NCBI GenBank assembly: GCA_900539145.1
Contig: UQAX01000013.1
Span: forward strand, 1-57,007
Reading direction: 5' to 3'
DNA: 57,007 nt
From: an uncultured Blautia sp.
GTDB lineage: Bacteria > Bacillota > Clostridia > Lachnospirales > Lachnospiraceae
Position 1 is the first letter of the stretch. Each line of letters opens with the position of its first letter. The notes beneath the pieces were generated by a model. That model had not been told where the DNA came from. It worked only from the letters and a program-made list of their open reading frames with translations, and made no database searches. Shown here piece by piece: positions 6,445 through 15,726 of the stretch. Both the position numbers and the translations under genes were made by a program.

Positions 6445-9090
6445 ATGAGCAAGGAACTTGCAAAGACTTATGATCCAAAAGGATTAGAGGATCGTATTTA
6501 TCAAAAATGGCTGGATAACAAATATTTTCATGCAGAGGTAAACAGAGACAAAAAACCATTTACCATTGTTATGCCGCCGCCAAATGTTACAGGACAGCTT
6601 CATATGGGACACGCATTGGATGAAACCATGCAGGATATCCTTATTCGTTTCAAAAGAATGCAGGGATATGAAGCACTGTGGCAGCCGGGAACTGACCATG
6701 CAGCTATCGCTACAGAAGTAAAGGTTATTGAAAAATTAAAAGAGCAGGGCATTGATAAGAATGAAATCGGCAGAGAAGAATTTTTGAAACATGCCTGGGA
6801 ATGGAAAGAAGAATACGGCGGAAAGATTATCAATCAGTTGAAAAAGCTGGGTGCTTCTGCTGACTGGGACAGAGAACGTTTTACTATGGACGAAGGCTGT
6901 TCCAAAGCAGTACAGGAAGTTTTCATTAAATTATATGAAAAAGGATATATTTACAAAGGTTCCAGAATTATTAACTGGTGTCCTGTATGTCAGACTTCTA
7001 TTTCTGATGCCGAAGTAGAACACGAGGATCAGGACGGATTTTTCTGGCATATTAATTATCCGGTAGCAGGGGAAGAAGGACAGTTTGTAGAAATCGCTAC
7101 AACAAGACCGGAGACTTTATTAGGTGATACTGCAGTTGCAGTTAATCCGGAAGATGAGAGATACAAACATCTGGTTGGAAAGATGCTGAAACTGCCTTTG
7201 ACAGACAGAGAAATTCCTGTAATTGCAGATGAATATGTTGACAAAGAATTTGGAACAGGATGTGTAAAAATTACACCGGCTCATGATCCTAATGACTTTG
7301 AAGTTGGAAAACGTCACAACTTAGAAGAAATCAACATTATGAACGATGATGCTACGATCAATGAGCTTGGCGGAAAATATGCGGGCATGGACCGTTATGA
7401 AGCCAGAAAAGCTATGGTAGCTGATTTGGAAGCACAGGGACTTTTAGTAAAAGTAGTTCCTCATTCTCACAGCGTTGGTACACATGACCGTTGTAAGACA
7501 ACCGTAGAACCGATGATTAAGCCGCAGTGGTTTGTAAGAATGAAAGAAATGGGAGAAGCTGCTATTGAAACTCTGAAAAACGGAGAATTACAGTTTGTTC
7601 CGGAGCGCTTTGACAAGACTTATATGCACTGGCTGGAAAATATCAGAGACTGGTGTATTTCCCGTCAGTTATGGTGGGGACACAGAATTCCTGCATATTA
7701 CTGTGATGAATGTGGCGAAACCATAGTGGCAAGAGAGATGCCGGAAAAATGTCCGAAATGCGGATGCACACATCTTCATCAGGATGAAGATACACTGGAT
7801 ACATGGTTCTCCTCAGCTCTTTGGCCATTCTCAACCTTAGGCTGGCCGGAAAAAACAGAGGAAATGGAATACTTCTATCCCACAGACGTTCTGGTAACAG
7901 GATACGATATTATTTTCTTCTGGGTAATTCGTATGGTATTCTCAGGTCTGGAACAGACAGGTAAGACACCGTTCCACCATGTCTTAATTCACGGTCTGGT
8001 AAGAGACTCTCAGGGACGTAAGATGAGCAAGTCTCTGGGAAATGGTATCGATCCGCTGGAAGTTATTGATAAATACGGAGCAGATGCCCTTCGTCTTACT
8101 TTGATGACAGGTAATGCGCCGGGAAATGATATGCGTTTTTATTGGGAGCGTGTAGAGGCAAGCAGAAACTTTGCAAATAAAGTATGGAATGCGTCCAGAT
8201 TTATTATGATGAACTTGGAAAAAGCAGATATTCCAAAGAATATTGATTTCCAGACATTGACAGGTGCAGATAAATGGATTTTATCCAAAGTAAACACACT
8301 GGCAAAAGAGGTAACAGAAAATCTGGATAAATACGAACTGGGAATTGCCGTTCAGAAGGTATATGACTTTATCTGGGAAGAATTCTGTGACTGGTATATC
8401 GAAATGGTAAAACCACGTCTTTACAATGACGAGGACACTACAAAGGCAGCAGCACTTTGGACATTAAAAACAGTTTTAAGCAACGCATTAAAGCTTCTTC
8501 ATCCATATATGCCGTTTATTACAGAAGAAATTTATTGTACACTTTGTCCGGAAGAGGAGTCTATTATGATTTCTGCATGGCCGGAGTTTACAGAAGAATG
8601 GAATTTTGCAGCAGATGAAGAAGCTGTGGAAACAATTAAGGAAGCCGTAAGAGGAATTCGTAATGTTCGTACAGGTATGAACGTTCCGCCAAGCAAAAAA
8701 GCAAAGGTATTCGTTGTTTCTGAAGACGAAGCAGTCAGAGAAGTATTTGAAAACGGAAAGGTATTCTTTGCTACACTTGGCTATGCAAGTGAAGTTTTCG
8801 TACAGGCTGACAAAGAGGGAATTGCAGAAGATGCAGTATCAGCGGTAATCGGCAACGCAGTAATTTATATGCCGTTTGCAGAGCTGGTAGATATTGAAAA
8901 AGAAATTGAGAGATTGAAGAAAGAAGAAGAAAAACTGGAAAAAGAACTTGCACGTGTAAACGGTATGCTGAATAATGAACGTTTTATCAGCAAAGCGCCG
9001 GAGAGCAAGGTGCAGGAGGAGCGTGAAAAATTAGAACGCTATACCAACATGATGGAACAGGTGAAAGAGCGTCTGGCACAGCTTCAGTAA
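6445..9090 (+). CDS. valS: Valine--tRNA ligase
   Basis: Cytoplasmic class I aminoacyl-tRNA synthetase that charges tRNA(Val) with valine. The HIGH-type motif is HMGHA (residues about 53-57), the KMSKS motif sits in RKMSKSLGNG (about 527-536), the editing domain has TTRPETLLGD, and a C-terminal Lys/Glu coiled coil ends the protein as in bacterial ValRS. A CxxC pair of zinc-ribbon type (YYCDEC, CPKC) lies in the catalytic part. The 881-residue length is normal. ATG 6445 follows AAGAGGAGG and begins at the conserved MSKEL; an earlier in-frame ATG at 6373 lies inside the terminator hairpin and is not used. Expression is T-box controlled. Confidence 0.97.
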   Translation: MSKELAKTYDPKGLEDRIYQKWLDNKYFHAEVNRDKKPFTIVMPPPNVTGQLHMGHALDETMQDILIRFKRMQGYEALWQPGTDHAAIATEVKVIEKLKEQGIDKNEIGREEFLKHAWEWKEEYGGKIINQLKKLGASADWDRERFTMDEGCSKAVQEVFIKLYEKGYIYKGSRIINWCPVCQTSISDAEVEHEDQDGFFWHINYPVAGEEGQFVEIATTRPETLLGDTAVAVNPEDERYKHLVGKMLKLPLTDREIPVIADEYVDKEFGTGCVKITPAHDPNDFEVGKRHNLEEINIMNDDATINELGGKYAGMDRYEARKAMVADLEAQGLLVKVVPHSHSVGTHDRCKTTVEPMIKPQWFVRMKEMGEAAIETLKNGELQFVPERFDKTYMHWLENIRDWCISRQLWWGHRIPAYYCDECGETIVAREMPEKCPKCGCTHLHQDEDTLDTWFSSALWPFSTLGWPEKTEEMEYFYPTDVLVTGYDIIFFWVIRMVFSGLEQTGKTPFHHVLIHGLVRDSQGRKMSKSLGNGIDPLEVIDKYGADALRLTLMTGNAPGNDMRFYWERVEASRNFANKVWNASRFIMMNLEKADIPKNIDFQTLTGADKWILSKVNTLAKEVTENLDKYELGIAVQKVYDFIWEEFCDWYIEMVKPRLYNDEDTTKAAALWTLKTVLSNALKLLHPYMPFITEEIYCTLCPEEESIMISAWPEFTEEWNFAADEEAVETIKEAVRGIRNVRTGMNVPPSKKAKVFVVSEDEAVREVFENGKVFFATLGYASEVFVQADKEGIAEDAVSAVIGNAVIYMPFAELVDIEKEIERLKKEEEKLEKELARVNGMLNNERFISKAPESKVQEEREKLERYTNMMEQVKERLAQLQ

Positions 9091-9177
9091 TTCTTTAGGC
9101 ACAAATCAGGGACAGGGGGATAAGGCTTTTACAGCCGTACACCCCTGTTCTCATTGCTATTAAGGAGAATAAATTTT

Positions 9178-11259
9178 ATGAAAGAAATAAAAAAAGTATT
9201 TTGTCTGAAATACCTCAATATGTTTTCTGTTCCTCTGCAAATGCTGGCAGTCTGTGTGGGATATTTCTTTATTGAAGCAATGTCCAGACATTCTATCTGG
9301 AATGCGTGGGAATTTTTACAGGAACGCCCTCTGGTATTCTTTTACAATGCGTTTCTCATATTTACCACCACATTGATTGTATATCTGTTCCGCAGACGTG
9401 TGTTTGTGCGAACGATTTTGTTTGTTTTCTGGATGGGACTTGGAATTATTAACGGTGTGCTGCTTACTACACGTGTTACGCCGTTTACCGGTCCTGACTT
9501 ACACATGATTACAGATGCTGTCCAGATTGCAGACAGATATTTGTCACCTTTCTTTTTCTGGGTAGTAATGATTGTAGCGGTTATTGCGATTATCGGTTTG
9601 ATTATTTTGTTTATAAAAGGACCGAAATATCAGGGGAAACTCAGCTATAAGGTCAATGTGCCTTTGATTATTGCCGGGGTTCTCGCTTTTGCGGGCACAA
9701 CAAAACTGGCATTGGAAAAAAGAGTGCTTTCCAATTATTTTGGAAACATTGCTTTTGCCTATGAAGATTACGGATATCCCTATTGTCTGGCAACCACTGT
9801 GTTTAATACAGGAATTTCTTCTCCGAGAGAATATTCTAAAGGTGTTATTGACGAAATTCAGAAAAGTGAAGAAGCCTTGGCAGAAACAGGAGAAAAGAGA
9901 CCAAACATTCTGTTTTTGCAGTTGGAGTCTTTCTTTGATCCTACTTTGGTAGAATATCTGGAGGTATCCGAAGATCCTATTCCGAATTTCAGAAAAATGA
10001 TGAATGATTATTCTTCCGGTTACTTTAAAGTTCCTTCCGTAGGGGCGGGTACAGCCAATACAGAGTTTGAGTCCATTACGGGAATGAGCATGCGTTATTT
10101 TGGACCGGGTGAATATCCGTATAAAAGTATTTTGAAAGAAACCACCTGTGAAAGCGCTCCTTATGTATTAAAGGGGCTGGGTTACGGAACTCATGCAATT
10201 CATAATAACGAAGCGAATTTCTATGGAAGAAAAAATGTTTTTGCAAATCTGGGATTTGATACCTTTACTTCGGAGGAATACATGGCAACACAGGACGATA
10301 CTAATCCTAATGACTGGATGCGTGACAGAAACCTGACCAGATATATTCTGGAAGCAATGGAGTCCACACCGCAGCCGGATTATGTATACACGATTTCCGT
10401 ACAGGGACATGGAGATTATCCTGAAGAACCGGTATTGGAAAATCCAAAGATTACAGTAAAAGGCTCAAGTACGCAGGCAGAAAATTATAAATGGGAGTAT
10501 TATTGCAACCAGATTTATGAAATGGATCAGTTTGTAAAAGAGCTGACAGACGAGCTTTCCAAGCTGGATGAAGACGTTGTTCTGGTTATGTATGGAGACC
10601 ATCTTCCGACTATGGGACTGAAGGTTACCGATGTAAAAAATAAATATCTTTTCCAGACACAGTATGTGATTTGGGATAATATGGGACTGGAAAAGAAAGA
10701 CAAAAATCTGGCGGCTTATCAGATTGCAGCCGAGGTTATGGACAGAGTCGGTATTCACGAAGGAAATATTTTCCGTTTCCATCAGGCAAGAAGAAATACA
10801 AAAAATTATCAGGTGGATTTAGAAACGCTCCAATATGATATTTTATATGGTGAAAAATACACATACGGAGGGAAAAATCCTTTCCAGAGAACAAAAACAC
10901 ATTTGGGTGTAAAGGAAGCAGAGCTTCATGGAATTGATACGCTGGGTGAAACACAGTATTATATCAAAGGCGCAAACTTTACACAGTCTTCATTTATGGA
11001 GATAAACGGGGAATTGGCAGAGGCGAATTTTGTAGATGAAAATACATTGCTTCTGTTAAACACCGCCTTAAAAGAAGGGGATGTTGTAGATGTTGCAATG
11101 CGAAGCAACAGTTCTACCCACAGAGTGCTTACAAGGACAGAGAAGTATATTTACCATGAACCGGCAGAAGGAAGTTCAAGCGCAGAGTTGGAGCTGATTG
11201 TTACAGAAGAACCGGAAACTGCTGTGACAGAAGAAAGTCAGAAAGAAAAAGAGGAATAA
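9178..11259 (+). CDS. LtaS-type sulfatase-fold transferase (LTA synthase family)
   Basis: 693-residue membrane enzyme of the lipoteichoic acid synthase family, which transfers glycerol phosphate or similar groups outside the membrane. Five N-terminal membrane helices are seen (residues about 10-195), then an extracellular sulfatase-fold domain. LQLESFFD gives the metal-binding Glu, GTANTEFES the catalytic Thr nucleophile, SVQGHGDYP and YGDHLP the other metal ligands. The C-terminal 100 residues look like a small beta domain with an acidic Glu/Thr tail. ATG 9178 has TAAGGAG 10 nt upstream; TTG 9154 has no such site. Exact polymer (LTA or another phosphoglycan) is unknown. Confidence 0.88.
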   Translation: MKEIKKVFCLKYLNMFSVPLQMLAVCVGYFFIEAMSRHSIWNAWEFLQERPLVFFYNAFLIFTTTLIVYLFRRRVFVRTILFVFWMGLGIINGVLLTTRVTPFTGPDLHMITDAVQIADRYLSPFFFWVVMIVAVIAIIGLIILFIKGPKYQGKLSYKVNVPLIIAGVLAFAGTTKLALEKRVLSNYFGNIAFAYEDYGYPYCLATTVFNTGISSPREYSKGVIDEIQKSEEALAETGEKRPNILFLQLESFFDPTLVEYLEVSEDPIPNFRKMMNDYSSGYFKVPSVGAGTANTEFESITGMSMRYFGPGEYPYKSILKETTCESAPYVLKGLGYGTHAIHNNEANFYGRKNVFANLGFDTFTSEEYMATQDDTNPNDWMRDRNLTRYILEAMESTPQPDYVYTISVQGHGDYPEEPVLENPKITVKGSSTQAENYKWEYYCNQIYEMDQFVKELTDELSKLDEDVVLVMYGDHLPTMGLKVTDVKNKYLFQTQYVIWDNMGLEKKDKNLAAYQIAAEVMDRVGIHEGNIFRFHQARRNTKNYQVDLETLQYDILYGEKYTYGGKNPFQRTKTHLGVKEAELHGIDTLGETQYYIKGANFTQSSFMEINGELAEANFVDENTLLLLNTALKEGDVVDVAMRSNSSTHRVLTRTEKYIYHEPAEGSSSAELELIVTEEPETAVTEESQKEKEE

Positions 11260-11288
11260 AAGAAATTTTTCTAACCGACATAATTTGC

Positions 11289-11316
11289 TTGCATATTCTT
11301 TCCACTCCATTATAAT
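11289..11316 (+). promoter_or_regulatory. Candidate promoter before folC
   Basis: TTGCAT and TATAAT with a 16-nt spacer in the gap after the LtaS-like gene. The hairpin at 11332 lies just downstream, so the transcript would start at or within that structure. Confidence 0.55.
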
Positions 11317-11331
11317 GGTAATTGATATGAG

Positions 11332-11373
11332 GCTACCGCATTAGGCAAAGTCTTAGTGCGGTAGCTTATGTTT
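11332..11373 (+). terminator. Strong hairpin before folC (terminator or attenuator)
   Basis: GCTACCGCA (11332-11340) pairs perfectly with TGCGGTAGC (11357-11365), then TTATGTTTT. Because a TATAAT box lies just upstream, this may attenuate folC transcription rather than only end the previous gene. Confidence 0.65.
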
Positions 11374-11392
11374 TCAGAACAGGAGGGATAGC

Positions 11393-12694
11393 TTGTTTAC
11401 TTATGACGAAGCGGTAAATTATATAGAAGATATACCGAAGTTTACAACGAAAAATAAATTAGAACACACCAGGAAATGTCTGGACATGCTGGGCAGCCCT
11501 GATAAAGATAGAAAAATTATTCATGTTGCAGGAACAAATGGAAAGGGAAGTGTCTGTGCTTTTCTTTCTACCATGCTGGAAACCCACGGCTTTCGATGCG
11601 GATTATTCACATCTCCTCATCTTGTAAAGATTAATGAGCGTTTTCAGATTAATGAGGTTATGGTTTCAGATGAAGCTTTTTTAGAAGCTTTTTTATGTGT
11701 GAAAGCGTTGGCAGATGAACTTTTGGAAGCAGGGGATTATCATCCTACTTATTTTGAATTCCTTTTTCTTATGGGAATGGTGATTTTCCAGAAGGAAAAT
11801 GTGGATTATATCATTCTGGAAACCGGTTTAGGTGGAAGACTGGATGCCACAAATGCTGTTTTAAATCCTATTGCCTGTGTAATTACGTCCATTAGTCTGG
11901 ACCATGTGGAATATCTGGGAAATACCATAGCACAGATTGCAGGAGAAAAAGCAGGAATTATCAAGCCGCAGGTGCCGGTAATTTTTGACGGAAATAATCA
12001 GGAAGCGGCAGAAGTGATAAAAAAGAGAGCGCAGGAATTGGGATGTCCGTGGTGTGAGGTGAAAGAAGAAAATCAGAAGCTTTTGGATTTTACACCGGAA
12101 GGAATTCACTTTATCAGCCGGTCAACGGTCTATGGAGATACGGAGTTATTTGTTCCGTTTACGGCAAAATATCAGATGATGAACGCTTCTCTGGCTCTGG
12201 AAACCATGGGTGTTTTGAAGGAATATCATGGCATGGAAAAGGCAGAACTGGTACAGGGTATGAAAAATACTCGCTGGCAGGGACGCATGGAAACCATACT
12301 TCCCGGTGTCATTGTAGACGGAGCGCATAATGAAGACGGAATTGCAAAGTTTGTAGAGACTGTACGTCATTTCCAGAAGGATTATGAGATTACGCTGTTG
12401 TTTACAACCGTTTCAGATAAAGAGTTTCCTGATATGATTGCCAAAATCTGTAACGGGCTTCATTTTACCAATGTGGTGACAACAGAAATCTGGGGCAGCA
12501 GAAAACAGTCAGCTTTAGAACTTGCAGGACTTTTTAAAGAAAACGGATGCGAAAATGTTTTGGTAGAAACAAATCCGGAAAAAGCATTTGAGGAAGCTTA
12601 TAAATTGAAAAAAGACGGGCTGCTGTTTGTGGTAGGTTCTTTATATCTTGTAGGGGAGATTAAGGACTATGTAAGGAGGAGAGTACATGATTAA
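11393..12694 (+). CDS. folC: Bifunctional folylpolyglutamate synthase/dihydrofolate synthase
   Basis: Cytoplasmic Mur-ligase-family enzyme that joins glutamate to dihydropteroate or folate using ATP. The P-loop GTNGKGSV lies at about 46-53, DHVEYLG and the KAGIIK segment (carbamoylated-Lys type region) follow, and VDGAHN near 305 marks the C-terminal domain. 433 residues is the usual size. It starts with TTG at 11393, which has AGGAGGG 5 nt upstream; no in-frame ATG is near. Its end overlaps the next small gene by 8 nt, and a hairpin precedes it. Confidence 0.93.
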   Translation: MFTYDEAVNYIEDIPKFTTKNKLEHTRKCLDMLGSPDKDRKIIHVAGTNGKGSVCAFLSTMLETHGFRCGLFTSPHLVKINERFQINEVMVSDEAFLEAFLCVKALADELLEAGDYHPTYFEFLFLMGMVIFQKENVDYIILETGLGGRLDATNAVLNPIACVITSISLDHVEYLGNTIAQIAGEKAGIIKPQVPVIFDGNNQEAAEVIKKRAQELGCPWCEVKEENQKLLDFTPEGIHFISRSTVYGDTELFVPFTAKYQMMNASLALETMGVLKEYHGMEKAELVQGMKNTRWQGRMETILPGVIVDGAHNEDGIAKFVETVRHFQKDYEITLLFTTVSDKEFPDMIAKICNGLHFTNVVTTEIWGSRKQSALELAGLFKENGCENVLVETNPEKAFEEAYKLKKDGLLFVVGSLYLVGEIKDYVRRRVHD

Positions 12695-12836
12695 TTACGA
12701 GGAAGAACTGAAGAAGTTTCAGCCGTGTTTAGATGTAGATGATGCAGAAGGAGCAATTTATAAACAGGATTTGACCGATGTTATTGATATTTTGAAAGAA
12801 ATGATGCGAGATAATCATAAAACATCAGAGAAATAG
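12687..12836 (+). CDS. Small conserved-looking protein of unknown function, 49 residues
   Basis: ATG 12687 lies 6 nt after GTAAGGAGGAG, within the last codons of folC (8-nt overlap). It encodes MINYEEELKKFQPCLDVDD, then an acidic, helix-rich stretch ending HKTSEK. No signal peptide, membrane helix or known motif is visible. The strong ribosome binding site, the overlap and the 9-nt gap to the TPR gene argue that it is a real gene in a folC operon. Function unknown. Confidence 0.7.
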   Translation: MINYEEELKKFQPCLDVDDAEGAIYKQDLTDVIDILKEMMRDNHKTSEK

Positions 12837-12845
12837 GAGTAGACT

Positions 12846-14339
12846 ATGAATTGTGTTGTATGTCAAGCAGTATTGACGGCTTCTGACTATTGTCCAAAAT
12901 GCGGATGTAACGTAAAGGCACTGAAGAAAATCGATGCTTTATCCAATTTTTACTATAATCAGGGGCTTGAGAAAGCTCAAATTCGAGATTTGTCAGGGGC
13001 AATTACCTGTCTGAAGCGAAGTCTGAAAATGAATAAAATGAATATACAGGCAAGAAATCTTCTGGGACTGGTATATTTTGAAACAGGGGAAGTGGTTGCT
13101 GCTCTAAGTGAATGGGTAATCAGCAAGAATATGATGCCGGAGGGAAATCTGGCAAGCGCATATATTGACAAGCTGCAAAAAAATACCAATCGCCTTGATA
13201 TGATTAATACAAGTATTAAAAAGTATAATCAATGTCTGGAATATTGCCGAAACGGTAATCCGGATATGGCGAAAATGCAGTTAAAGAAAGTGCTTACCAA
13301 CAATCCAAAGCTGATTAAAGGTTATCATTTACTGGCGCTTATTTATATTCATGAGGGCGAGTATGAGAAAGCCAGAAAACAACTGAAAGCAGCGGCAAAG
13401 ATTGATAAGACTAATACCACAACCCTTCGCTTTTTAAGAGAAATTGAGGAGCAGACAGGCAGGGCTACGAATTTAGACTCCCGTTTTAAAATGCGAGAAA
13501 AAGAGGAAGAAAAGCAAAACGGAAGTATTGTATATAAGTCCGGCAATGATACTATTATTCAGCCGCCGGAATATAAAGAAAAGAGCATTACTAATACCTT
13601 GGTAAACCTGCTTTTGGGGCTTTTGGTAGGCGCTGCGGCTCTCTGGTTTTTGATTGTGCCTGCAAAGACACAGAAAATCAATCAGGAAGCCAACAAAAAG
13701 GTTGTGGAATACAGCGGAAAAATGGCGACTATATCTGCGGAGCTTGCCCGTATGCAGGAGGAGATGGAGGCTTCCACAGAGTCTGTCAATACAGCGCAGA
13801 CACAAATTCAGGAAGCAGGAGAAAAGGTTGCGGCTTATGAAAACCTTATAAAAGCATGGCAGGCGCATCAGGAAGGAAATTCTGATACAGCAGCCAATGC
13901 CATTGAAGGCGTTAATGCAGAGCTTCTTTCCGTAGAAGCAAAGAGCATGTATGACAGCATTATGAAATCCGTAGGTTCTACGGTACGCAAAAAATATGTA
14001 AATGAAGCTTCTGCTGCTGTGGAAAGCGGAGATTATGATACTGCCATAGTCAATTTGGAAAAAGCTTTGAATATTGGAAAACAGGATAAAAACACCATGT
14101 TCCAGTTAGCACAGGCTTATGACAAAAAAGGCGATAAAGAAAATGCCAATCAGTGGTATCAGAAAATTATAGATGAATTCCCCGGAACAAAAGCAGCTTC
14201 CGATGCAAAGGATTATCTGGAGGCAAACGGCGGTTCTGACCAAGCTCCGGCAGAAGGTGAAGGAGACGGAGAAGTCCCAACGGAAGACGGGGGAGAGACA
14301 GACGGAGAAATACAGTCAGGGGAAACCATAGAAGAATAA
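12846..14339 (+). CDS. Zinc-ribbon and TPR membrane protein
   Basis: 497-residue protein with four parts: an N-terminal zinc ribbon (CVVC and CPKCGC, residues 3-20); cytoplasmic tetratricopeptide repeats (about 35-195); one membrane helix (about 248-267, LLLGLLVGAAALWFLIV); and an outside part with a coiled coil (about 275-335), more TPR-like repeats (about 340-460) and an acidic Gly/Glu tail. TPRs usually bind proteins, and having them on both sides of the membrane suggests a scaffold linking a cytoplasmic and a wall-side process. The exact family is not recognised. It has a good AGGAG site and is closed by a terminator. Confidence 0.8.
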   Translation: MNCVVCQAVLTASDYCPKCGCNVKALKKIDALSNFYYNQGLEKAQIRDLSGAITCLKRSLKMNKMNIQARNLLGLVYFETGEVVAALSEWVISKNMMPEGNLASAYIDKLQKNTNRLDMINTSIKKYNQCLEYCRNGNPDMAKMQLKKVLTNNPKLIKGYHLLALIYIHEGEYEKARKQLKAAAKIDKTNTTTLRFLREIEEQTGRATNLDSRFKMREKEEEKQNGSIVYKSGNDTIIQPPEYKEKSITNTLVNLLLGLLVGAAALWFLIVPAKTQKINQEANKKVVEYSGKMATISAELARMQEEMEASTESVNTAQTQIQEAGEKVAAYENLIKAWQAHQEGNSDTAANAIEGVNAELLSVEAKSMYDSIMKSVGSTVRKKYVNEASAAVESGDYDTAIVNLEKALNIGKQDKNTMFQLAQAYDKKGDKENANQWYQKIIDEFPGTKAASDAKDYLEANGGSDQAPAEGEGDGEVPTEDGGETDGEIQSGETIEE

Positions 14340-14365
14340 ATACAGAAGAAAAACCTTGGAGAAAA

Positions 14366-14393
14366 GGCGTATACGGGAAGTATGCGTCTTTTT
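14366..14393 (+). terminator. Rho-independent terminator after the folC operon
   Basis: GGCGTATAC (14366-14374) and GTATGCGTC (14380-14388) form a 9-bp stem with a 5-nt loop, followed by TTTTT. Confidence 0.85.
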
Positions 14394-14427
14394 GCTGTTT
14401 TACATAATAAATATATGTTTCAGGAGT

Positions 14428-14763
14428 GCAGGCTTAGATATTCCATGGCAAACGCAGTTATTTTCTTGTTTTTCTGCGCCATTTATGGATATTTTGTCCG
14501 CCAAACTCGTGCTGACGCACTCAGACACGGCTCCCAAAATATCATGAGTATAGCGAAAATAAGTGCTGTTATATTGACGCAGAATAATTGTTTCAGATGC
14601 AAGGCGGAGGAATGAAGCGTAGCGGTGGCTACGCCGATTGACGACAACGCAGCAGATGGACAATTAGGCAAGTCAAGATGGCAGTTACTTAGTATTCGAT
14701 ATACGTTGCTCGAAAAACTGCGAAAATATTCTGCATTGTTTGCCATTGGAATACTGCGCCTGC
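14428..14763. repeat. 336-bp palindromic element with imperfect terminal inverted repeats
   Basis: The left end GCAGGCTTAG, then ATTCCATGGCAAACG...CAG...TATTTTC...GTTTTTC, matches the reverse complement of the right end over about 55 nt. Inside are further perfect pairs: GATATTTTG with CAAAATATC flanking a 38-nt structured segment (14488-14543), and GCGTAGC/GCTACGC (14617-14634, GGTG loop). No transposase and no convincing gene are present; short frames on both strands are by-products of the palindrome. Together with the terminator at 14366 and the AT-rich 14764-14926, this accounts for the 587-nt gap before spoIIAA. Best read as a non-autonomous mobile repeat (MITE-like) or a large structured RNA. 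Confidence 0.7.
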
Positions 14764-14880
14764 ATCTCAAAGGGATATAAGTTGTTTAGGTAAAACAGAA
14801 AATAGGATTTATATTATAGATTTTGAAGATATGAATTTAGATAATAAAATGCAGGATATAAATGAAAAGGTAGGTAAATA
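14764..14880 (+). pseudogene. Possible C-terminal remnant of a lost gene
   Basis: One frame stays open from inside the palindromic element through 14764 to the TAA ending at 14880, encoding a protein-like tail ENRIYIIDFEDMNLDNK with no usable start or ribosome site. It may be the end of a gene cut by the element, or chance in AT-rich DNA. Low confidence. Confidence 0.25.
14802..14828 (+). promoter_or_regulatory. Candidate sigma-H promoter of spoIIA
   Basis: ATAGGATTT fits the sigma-H -35 consensus RnAGGAwWW; 11 nt later TTTGAAG resembles, with mismatches, the -10 RnnGAAT. SpoIIA operons are sigma-H dependent in Bacillus. Weak call from sequence alone. Confidence 0.3.
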
Positions 14881-14926
14881 AGGTGAATTTGCATCTAGGA
14901 ATAGTGCTTAGAAAGGAAGGGAAAAG

Positions 14927-15262
14927 ATGGAGGAGAGAATTAAGAAGCGTGGAAATCAGTTAATTGTGTATGTTCCAAAGGAATTAGACCATCATTTTGC
15001 AGAGCAGATTACGCCGCAGGTTGATAAGGAGTTGGAGAAGGGATTGATTAAGCAGTTGGTTTTTGATTTTTCGGAAACGGGTTTTATGGACAGCTCGGGA
15101 ATTGGCATGATAATGGGGAGAAAGCGGATTTTAAGTTACAGCAAGGGAACTGTGGCGGCAATCCATGTAAATGACAGAGTTTTGAAGATTATGCAGCTTT
15201 CCGGCATTTACAAGCACATTGAAATCAGTCAGGAGCCGGTATGGAATTATAGAGTGAGATAA
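14927..15262 (+). CDS. spoIIAA: Anti-sigma F factor antagonist
   Basis: 111-residue STAS-domain protein. Unphosphorylated it binds SpoIIAB and frees sigma F in the forespore. The phosphorylation site is in MDSSGIGMIMGR, with Ser57 equivalent to Bacillus Ser58. First gene of spoIIAA-spoIIAB-sigF, with 11 nt to spoIIAB. AAAGGAAGGG precedes the ATG. Confidence 0.96.
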   Translation: MEERIKKRGNQLIVYVPKELDHHFAEQITPQVDKELEKGLIKQLVFDFSETGFMDSSGIGMIMGRKRILSYSKGTVAAIHVNDRVLKIMQLSGIYKHIEISQEPVWNYRVR

Positions 15263-15273
15263 GGGGGGAGATT

Positions 15274-15717
15274 ATGAACCGGGATAATAAAATGGTTCTG
15301 GAGGTAGAAAGCCGTTCCTGCAATGAGGGGCTGGCAAGAATTGCAGTGGCTGCGTTTAGCACACAGTTAAATCCTACGCTGGAGGAGGTCGCAGACATTA
15401 AAACAGCCGTATCGGAGGCAATTACAAACTGTATCGTGCATGCGTATCAAAAAGAAACCGATATGATTACCATAGAATGCAGCCGCTTTCAAAGAGAATT
15501 AACGGTGGTGGTACAGGACAAAGGAAAAGGAATTGAAGATGTGGAAAAGGCAATGCAGCCTCTTTTTACTACAAAGCCTGAGCAGGACAGGTCGGGAATG
15601 GGATTTGCTTTTATGGAAGCTTTTATGGACGAGGTACTTGTAGAGTCCAGACTTGGTGAAGGGACAACCGTAACCATGAAGAAAACAATCGGCAGACAGA
15701 AAGACGTCTTTGAGTAG
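15274..15717 (+). CDS. spoIIAB: Anti-sigma F factor, serine kinase
   Basis: 147-residue GHKL-type ATPase and kinase that holds sigma F inactive and phosphorylates SpoIIAA. The N-box is AVSEAITNCIVHAY (Asn near residue 50), the G1 box VVQDKGKGIED, and G2 DRSGMGFAFMEAF; the C-terminal EGTTVTM strand completes the fold. Size and order match the family. It lies between spoIIAA and sigF, 9 nt before sigF, consistent with coupled production of switch partners. Confidence 0.96.
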   Translation: MNRDNKMVLEVESRSCNEGLARIAVAAFSTQLNPTLEEVADIKTAVSEAITNCIVHAYQKETDMITIECSRFQRELTVVVQDKGKGIEDVEKAMQPLFTTKPEQDRSGMGFAFMEAFMDEVLVESRLGEGTTVTMKKTIGRQKDVFE

Positions 15718-15726
15718 GAGGGCTGT

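Noticed and set aside
9112..9150. ACAGGGG/CCCCTGT hairpin after valS as terminator
   Set aside because: The pairing is real but no T-run follows, so termination is doubtful.
14382..14770. Several 60-95 codon frames on both strands in the spoIIA upstream gap
   Set aside because: They lie within the palindromic element, mirror each other and lack ribosome sites.
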